Assembly (NCBI GenBank): GCA_944472155.2
Contig: OX235275.1
Coordinates: forward strand, 26,960,865-27,024,864
DNA from: Trichobilharzia szidati
Taxonomy: Eukaryota; Platyhelminthes; Trematoda; Strigeidida; Schistosomatidae
Length of the DNA: 64,000 nucleotides
Reading direction: 5' to 3'
The position numbers and the translations under genes are program-made. The notes under the pieces were generated by a model. It searched no databases and was not told the origin of the DNA. It saw nothing but the letters and a program-made list of their open reading frames with translations. Each line of letters opens with the position of its first letter. The first letter of the stretch is position 1. This document shows positions 57,644 through 64,000 of this stretch, one piece after another.

Positions 57644-59129
57644 GGTCTATTATTCCACCTATTGTTAGGTACTAGTGGTGTCCTTGTAAGGGTTTCGAAT
57701 GTACTGCTTTGTGGGTTAGTTCCCAGCAGACTTGTACCGTATATCCGATCAAAATTTATTAGCGTGCCATACTGTGAATGCCCTGAGTTGTTGGTGGTCG
57801 AGTTCTGACTATTGTCACTTGTACTCTTGAGGGTGGCATTGTTTGGGCGTTGGTTATCAGTGTGGGCCGTGGTGCTATTTCGCATGTTGTGGGTGCCAAT
57901 ACTATTGACCGTGGGGAATGTGGGCTTACTTATACTGCCATTGTTGTTGTTGGCATGATTTGGGGTCATATTCTTCTCTTTTTTACCAATGGACTTATGG
58001 CTAGGAGAGGAAAGGGTCAACTTTCGGGGGATTTTGACTTTTTTCTTGGATTATTTAGTGACATGTCTAAATCTACGGTGGTAGGTGGTATAGTTTTATT
58101 GGCTATTTGATTACAACTTAGCGGCCTTTCGGTTGGTGTCGCTCTCTGAGAAGATAATTCTGTGTGGTTAGAGAGGGGTGGTGCGGTGGATTCTACGGTA
58201 TCTCTCAAAGGGTTGGGTACAATTGCTGCTTGCAATGTCCTATTGTTTATTCCAGAATTAGACTCAGTGTGATAATTATATACGCGCCTTTCTATGACGG
58301 TCTTGTCCACCGCAACCTTTACTAGTTTATAATTTCTGGCTTGCAGTGGGGTGTGTTGGGAGTGGATAAATTTTCTGGCCTCAGCAGGTGTTTCGAACTG
58401 AAAACGAATAGGACAACACTTTTCATGTTGACTCTTCTTCAGCCTGTAGCACTTAGTCTTGGAGTTGGGCATTTTCGCCTCACTAAGTAGGATGCGCTGT
58501 ACCTTTTTTAGTGCCTCATTATCCGGAACGTTGTAGACAATAGCATTTAATTTAGCATCTAGTCGTTTTGTTACTTCTGTAGTAACAAAGTTAATTAGGT
58601 TATCCACCTTAGATATCGATTCACTGTCAAGTTTGTTAAGGTCTACAGTTTTCATGAGAATAGTTAAAGGTGTCAGTTCACAGACCTGCAGTCTGATATC
58701 ACTGATCTGACCTGATAAATTGGAGATTTTGGTATTGGTATCGGAAATTCTAGGATCTACTGGCTTATTGTTTTTTAAGTCCCTTAGCTCGGCCTTAAGT
58801 TCTCCTATAGACAACTTTAGAAGTTCTATTTCTGAAGATAGTACTGAAACAGAGCTTGAAGGCTGGAGCTTTTCGATAAGCACATAAGGTGTAGGGAGGG
58901 TTTCTGTATGAGCAGAGGGTACTGAATTTTTGGGAGTAGTGCTAATACTAGCTGTCAGTATAGTTCTATCCTCAGTTTCAGCTCGACGCTTACGATATAC
59001 AAGTGAGTTTTGTGGCTCACTATAACCATTTGTAGGAAGTGTGTTGCTTGATGTAGCAATCAACGACTTAAAATTAGTCGTCAGTTTTACAGGGGATTGA
59101 GTTCGCTGCTTTTTACTTTGGTTAACCAT
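57547..59129 (-). pseudogene. Retrotransposon B copy 1, ORF1 split by a frameshift
   Basis: The first part (58017-59129, 370 codons) has a basic N-terminus, a coiled-coil-like stretch (LSSEIELLKLSIGELKAELR) and the shared RRM-like block (LNAIVYNVPDNEALKKVQRI ... KCCPIRFQFETP). It ends at TGA 58017-58019. The adjacent frame then continues without loss of sense (LTLSSPSHKSIGKK) to 57547, an Asn/Ser/Thr-rich tail. A one-base change near 58020-58030 is the simplest cause. Copy 2 has the tail block in a continuous frame, so I favour a mutation over programmed frameshifting. Confidence 0.8.
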
Positions 59130-59249
59130 AACTATTTGATATGAGAGTCAATAGTTATAGGTATGGAAGTAGTAGAGTACTTGTGCAAGGATTACAACAA
59201 GATAAATTTTATGTAACGAATCACGCAAAAATGTAACGCAAACGTTGGA

Positions 59250-61655
59250 CGTACCGCGATATAAAAGGAGGACAATGCTGAAATGCGTAGGCTTTTGTCC
59301 GGCGCAGAATGGCCCATACAATGGGCTGAGATTTCTGTGAATGACCACTAGGACGTGGTTAAAGAGATTATTCACACAGCAGTCTCAGATACCGTCCCTT
59401 TAGGCGCAACACAACCAAAGGAAAGTTATTCGTGGCTGAAGAGACGAACGCAACGTATTCTGCGATTAAAGCGGGTCCTCGAATACGTGGCGAGTATCCA
59501 AAAGTCAGACCGGCCATAATGCATACCTGGAAATGAGAAACCAGCGTGGTACAAGAGTCAGGAGTCACAGGAAGTCAAATCAGACTAATCTTGCCAGAAA
59601 TCTCCTGGCGAACCCCAAAAGACTGTACCGATTCATGTCGGAGAGGAAACCAAACATCCGGGGGATATGAGCCTTAGTAGGTTCAAACAGTCAATGACTG
59701 ACTAGTCTGGAGATAGCCAAAACATTCAGTTAAGCCTTCGGTGAACGTATAAACAGCAATGTGAGTATTGCTTCTACGGTGGCACTACAATTTCACCAGA
59801 GGAAAACCTAGTGGCTACTTCCCATATAAACCCGGCAATAGTGCCAGGTAAGCTACAGAAACCCATAACTTGAAAGTCCCTAGGTCTTGACGATATCAGG
59901 AACTCTGTTCTGAAACAGTAAGCCGAAGCCTAATGCAACTTGTTCCTACACTCTTTTCTCCGATTTTTAAGGGTGGGGATGGGCAAAATGCCACCAGTTA
60001 TACACCAGTGGCACTACTCCCAGTGGTGTCAAAAGTACTGGAAATTACAATTTATGATCACATCAGGGAGCACCTCGATAGGACTAACAGACTCCCTTAA
60101 GACCAATATGATTTCAGGAAAGGTGAATCCTGTGTGACAAACCCACCATCAGTTCGGGACGACTGGACACCATTCTGGGATGTGAATATTCCAGTCCATG
60201 TGGACTTCCTAGACTTTGTGGAGGCATTTGTTACAGTTCACCATGAGATTCTCCTACACAAAACAAGTCAGGCAGGTTTAGGTGAGCCGCTTCTGTCACG
60301 TCTGGAGGATTACCTAGACGAAAGGAAATTCTGCGCTAGGGTAAATCGAGTCCGATCATCTTGGCACGCTCGTCATTAGGAGTGTTTCAGGGGGACTAAT
60401 GCGTTTTGGTTTTTATTGATGACCCACCATGAGGTCTAGGCTGCTCGAATCTTCTGTACTCTGATGGTGATAAGCCACTGAGAGCAATAAAGTGTTTGGA
60501 AGACTTGGATAAGCTTCAGGAAGAACTAAAGCCCTTCGAAGACTAGGCGGTGGCCAGTGTTATGACTTACAACCTGAAAAAGTGCAAAGTAGTGAAATGA
60601 CTCTTCTGCAGGCCGCAGAATGTAGGTTACATCCCGTACAACGAAGGCTTGTCCTGCACAACGTCGAAACATGAATTAGGTCTGTTTCTAATTGAAAAAT
60701 GGACTTAAGTGTAAATTACACATGAGATGTAGCAATAGCATATGTGGTCACACTTTGCACATAGACAGCAACGTGCACCCAATCCTGAGCTTTTTCTAAG
60801 GTTGTACAAAACATTCGTCAGACCACACCTTGCAGGGCATAATATCAAGACATGCCCATGGCCAAGAAGGGACGCAAACCTCTTGCAAAGAGCCTAAAGA
60901 CGGGCTTAAAAAGCAGCGGTGGGTCTTCGAAATAAACCGCATGATGAAAGTCTAAAGAAATTAGACCTATTCACACTTAGCTACCGTCCGCTTAAGGGGG
61001 ATTCGATTACTGCCTGCAAGATTACAAATGACCATAATCACCCCAAAAAGGTGTTCTGCCATTGAGTAGGTAAGAGCTTCCTCTTGGAAATCCCAGAAGG
61101 ATAGTTTACCAGAGGGCAATGACTCGAGTGCGCTTCCACTTCTTTTCACTGCGGGTTCGCCCTTCTGGAACTCCTTGCAGACAGATGTAGCTACGGTGCC
61201 GTTTGTGGATAGCTTCAAACCAAGGCTCGATAATGATGCAGCCAGACCGACACTGCGTTCAAATCCCCTACACCTGTGATGGGTAGATATCTAAATTCGT
61301 CATTTTACGTCTCTAGATTCTCACCTATCTTACTCTCCTGACTACTGTAAACTACTGCAGTTGCGCTTATTACAATTATTATTGATATTATATTTATTAA
61401 TATATACATATACATCAACTTCAAATTTATTTCGCTGTCCTTTTTAACGTTTTCTTTATTTTTTCTGCCTTTTAGTTTGAATAGCCTACACTTATTATAT
61501 CTGTTACTATCATTTCTTTTCTTTTGATGACTATACTGGGGGATTGAATGGTGAGATGATTTTTCTCAATTGGCAGTATCAACAAAGTCTCAATACGCCT
61601 CATACCACAAATAACATAATTAATCCCAGGACCACTCCTTTTAGAGACAACCCGA
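59250..61655 (+). pseudogene. Retrotransposon C, RT part of the old copy (right part)
   Basis: It starts with the linker before RT (RRLLSGAEWPIQWAEIS, then AVSDTVPLGATQPKESY), followed by RT in changing frames: SLGLDDIRNSVLKQ, HVDFLDFVEAFVTVHHEILL (block A with the second Asp of AFDT lost), RLEDYLDERKFCARVNRVRS, and a broken catalytic region reading YSDGDK instead of YADDVK. The 3' part resembles the C copy at 61656. It picks up roughly where the endonuclease remnant at 52720-53460 stops, with B between. Confidence 0.7.
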
Positions 61656-63935
61656 ACATGAAGTGTACCTTGAACTCAGGAATCGATGTAACATACGAGT
61701 CCGGAGTGATAGAAGGACATTTCAGAGAAACCTCGCCAATCAGCTTCTCGTGAACCCCAAAAGCCTATACAGGTTTATGTCTGAAAGAAAACCGACCAAC
61801 CAGGGAGCTTGCAATATAGTGGGTTCTGATGGGAAATCTCTTACTAGTCTTGAAATGGCAAAGACATCCAGTCTAGCCTTTCACAGGCAACTGAACAGTA
61901 ATGAGGATTTTACCCCCACAAAACATCAAGATTACAATGCAAAACCAACGTGCGAAAACCTGCTGGGTACATTTCAAATTACCCCGGCTATGGTACTCGT
62001 AAAATTGGGAAAGTTGGCTTCGGGAAAGTCTGCAGGTTGTGATGACATAAGACCATCCGTCCTGAAGCAGTGTTCGGAAAGTCTCTGCCAGCCTCTAAGT
62101 GATCTGTTTCAACTCCCCTCTGATGTAGGGAAACTTCCATGTGAATGGAAACGAGCCATCCTATCCCCTATCTTCAAGGGTGGTGACCGGCAGAACGCGA
62201 CCAGTTACAGACCAGTTGCGCTACTCCCAGTGATATCGAAGATATTGGAAAGTCTCATTCACGACCACATGAGAAAATACTTCGACGGGACTAACCTACT
62301 CCATGAAGCACAGCACGGTTTCAGGAGAGGAAGATCCTGTGTGACGAATCTTCTACTAGCTTGGAACGATTGGACACTATCCTGGGATGTAAAAGTACCA
62401 GTCCATGTGATATTTCTCGACTTTGTGAAAGCATTCGACACAGTTCACCATGGTCTGCTCCTTCACAAAATAAGCAAAGCGGGTGTTTCTGGAGGACTTC
62501 TCGCATGGCTGAAAGATTATTTAGGCGAGAGGGAATTCTGCACCAAAGCTAACCGCATCCGATCATCTTGGCACACCTCAGCATCAGGGGTTCCTCAGGG
62601 TTTTATCTTAGGGCCGTTGATGTTTTTGATTTTTATCAACGACCTGCCCTGCAAACTGAACTGCTCTGGGCTTCTTTACGCTGACGACGTAAAGATTTGG
62701 AGAGCAATAAACTCATCGGAAGACTCCGACAGATTGCAGGCTGACCTGCAAACTCTGGGAGACTGGGCTCTGGCTAAAGGAATGTCTTTCAACCTAAAGA
62801 AGTGCAAAGTAGTGCAACTTCATTCCGGTAGGTCACAGAGTGCAAATTACACCCTTGGTGGCCAGAACTTGAGTTATGTGCCATCAGAACGCGACCTAGG
62901 CCTTATTTTAACGGAAAAGCTTGACACCAGTGTAAATTACACGAGGGACGTCGCCGAAGCTTACGCTACTTTACACTTTATGCATAGGCAACTGGGAGCT
63001 CTTACTACTGAACTATTCTTAACGTTGTATACGACATACGTGAGGCCACTCCTTGAGATGCATAATATCATTACTCCTACGCCACTCAAAAGGGATGCTA
63101 ACATTCTAGAAAGTGTCCAGAGACGAGCGACAAAATGGGTGATCGGCCTCCGCAACAAATCATATGAGGAAAGGCTGAAGAAATTAAGTCTTTTCACACT
63201 TAGTTACCGTAGTCACAGGGGAGACCTCATCACTGTCTATAAGATCTTAAATGATCAGGCCCACTCGAATAAAAGCATCCTGCCGTTAAGTGATTATAGG
63301 CTTCCACGAGGTAAGCCGCTAAGGATAGCACACCAGAGACCAAAGACTCGAGTGCGTTCACATTTCTTTTCGCTTCGAGTTTGCCGTCTCTGGAACGCTT
63401 CAGCGGCGGCCGTAACTACAGCTCCATCTGTGGAGACTTAAGCGGAAGCTGGACAATCATGCAGAAATGCATGGTTTGTGTCTCAATGGCTTATCCTCTT
63501 AAAATTTGAAACCACATTGTCAATGGATAAGTATACAAGCTAAATCACCACGACCCGTCCTGTCTTCTCCCACTGTACCGACTGCTCTATCTTTTCGTTC
63601 TTTCTTTATTATTTCACTTATCTCAACCTATATTATCTACACTACAACCTATTATTATTACTATTCTACTTTTATGACTATACCGAATGACCAACGGGTG
63701 TTAGGTCAAACTCCATTCACGGCAGCAGCTGAGTCCTAACATACTGCACACTACAAACCACAATCTTGACCAATCCTCGCACCACTCCTCTTGGAGTCTA
63801 CCAGAGCTAGAGCAGTCGAGTGGCGGGATTTACTACGCATAAGTTCACCGAAGATCTGGAACCTCTACCTTACAATCAGGAAGCGAGCTCAAAGAAATCA
63901 CTGGTTTATACTAGCTCGTAATCAGGATATTGGAT
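61656..63935 (+). mobile_element. Retrotransposon C, younger 5'-truncated copy
   Basis: It begins within the linker before RT and includes about 490 bases of 3' sequence. The 3' parts of this and the older copy share ccacaaa..accactcct blocks. The 3' limit is unclear, and I set it where the SINE starts. Confidence 0.6.
61663..63441 (+). CDS. Retrotransposon C reverse transcriptase, intact frame (5'-truncated ORF2)
   Basis: 592 codons open from YLELRNRCNIRVRSDRRTFQ to a stop at 63439-63441. RT is complete: SAGCDDIRPSVLK, SYRPVALLPVISKILESLIH, LDFVKAFDTVHHGLL (catalytic Asp), SGVPQGFILGPLMFLIFIND, LLYADDVKIW (catalytic YADD), YVPSERDLGLILTEKL, FLTLYTTYVRPLLEM, and ILESVQRRATK..IGLRN. The CR1 type is likely. 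The endonuclease is missing, so the copy cannot move alone. The Met at 61663 is only the first ATG after truncation and not the real start. Confidence 0.88.
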   Translation: MYLELRNRCNIRVRSDRRTFQRNLANQLLVNPKSLYRFMSERKPTNQGACNIVGSDGKSLTSLEMAKTSSLAFHRQLNSNEDFTPTKHQDYNAKPTCENLLGTFQITPAMVLVKLGKLASGKSAGCDDIRPSVLKQCSESLCQPLSDLFQLPSDVGKLPCEWKRAILSPIFKGGDRQNATSYRPVALLPVISKILESLIHDHMRKYFDGTNLLHEAQHGFRRGRSCVTNLLLAWNDWTLSWDVKVPVHVIFLDFVKAFDTVHHGLLLHKISKAGVSGGLLAWLKDYLGEREFCTKANRIRSSWHTSASGVPQGFILGPLMFLIFINDLPCKLNCSGLLYADDVKIWRAINSSEDSDRLQADLQTLGDWALAKGMSFNLKKCKVVQLHSGRSQSANYTLGGQNLSYVPSERDLGLILTEKLDTSVNYTRDVAEAYATLHFMHRQLGALTTELFLTLYTTYVRPLLEMHNIITPTPLKRDANILESVQRRATKWVIGLRNKSYEERLKKLSLFTLSYRSHRGDLITVYKILNDQAHSNKSILPLSDYRLPRGKPLRIAHQRPKTRVRSHFFSLRVCRLWNASAAAVTTAPSVET

Positions 63936-64000
63936 TTTTTATTTTTTATTTACAGCTTGATTCCACACCGTATTTTCATTACAAGTGTGGAATTTTCAGC
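63936..64000 (-). mobile_element. tRNA-derived SINE (family 1), 3' tail only, cut by the window edge
   Basis: The reverse complement reads gctgaaaattccacacttgt, then aatacggtgtggaatcaagc and an A/T-rich tail, almost identical to the tail of the copy at 21840-22030. The head lies beyond the window. Confidence 0.85.

Larger units (their letters stand above)
53475..59244 (-). mobile_element. Retrotransposon B, copy 1, full length with two lesions
   Basis: The 3' end is at the aataaata...tatata tail near 53475-53490, followed by an 875-base 3' UTR, ORF2, ORF1 and a 5' UTR up to about 59244. The 3' UTR shares a block with family A (ttgtcttcgcattaacaaaa and aataaagcttgaagt), although the coding regions are well diverged. 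Confidence 0.85.

Noticed and set aside
58017..58030. Programmed ribosomal frameshift in B ORF1
   Set aside because: No convincing slippery heptamer or downstream structure was seen, and the corresponding block in copy 2 is in a continuous frame. A simple indel is more likely.
1..64000. LTR retrotransposons, endogenous viruses, CRISPR arrays or bacterial operons
   Set aside because: No long terminal direct repeat pairs, no gag-pol aspartic protease or integrase motifs, and no regularly spaced repeats were seen.

Overview
The window reads as nuclear DNA of a flatworm, most likely a digenean trematode of the schistosome group. It is AT-rich, exons are short and far apart with GT/AG borders, and almost everything recognisable is retroelement DNA: CR1/Jockey-type, RTE-type and R2-type non-LTR elements, Penelope-like elements, and tRNA-derived SINEs, one of which carries a hammerhead ribozyme core. 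That mix is known from schistosomes. The species call is inference, since no marker gene is present. No bacterial genes, operons or CRISPR arrays are visible.

Region 1-9 kb: a decayed non-LTR reverse transcriptase (RT) runs in from the left edge, followed by a SINE, two RTE remnants, a Penelope-like element folded into an inverted duplication (3928-5362), a 59-bp foldback and a hammerhead SINE (7601-8055). Region 9-24 kb is mostly unrecognised non-coding DNA with one Penelope GIY-YIG remnant, back-to-back RTE fragments, one cleanly delimited truncated RTE insertion (15-bp target duplication) and several SINEs.

Region 24.9-33.7 kb holds the only host gene I can support. Four minus-strand exons with intact splice borders and matching phase encode a protein-L-isoaspartate O-methyltransferase (PIMT)-like protein whose S-adenosylmethionine-binding motifs are largely gone. 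Its introns carry RTE, SINE and a 103-bp short element.

Region 35.3-64 kb is a nest of large retrotransposons. I call three families A, B and C. A copy 1 (35.3-41 kb, minus) has both ORFs intact. B copy 2 (43.3-47.2 kb, plus) is interrupted by an R2-type fragment and a short LINE-tail insertion, and is cut off by a 5'-truncated A copy 2 (47.2-50.4 kb). B copy 1 (53.5-59.2 kb, minus; one frameshift and one stop) appears to sit inside an old decayed C element, whose endonuclease lies on its left and RT on its right. A younger C copy (61.66-63.9 kb) keeps one uninterrupted RT frame. In such elements ORF1 makes an RNA-binding protein, and ORF2 makes the endonuclease and RT that copy the element RNA at a nicked target. 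The SINEs and short tail fragments probably borrow that machinery.

All family names and functions come from reading motifs by eye, without database searches. Boundaries of decayed elements are approximate.
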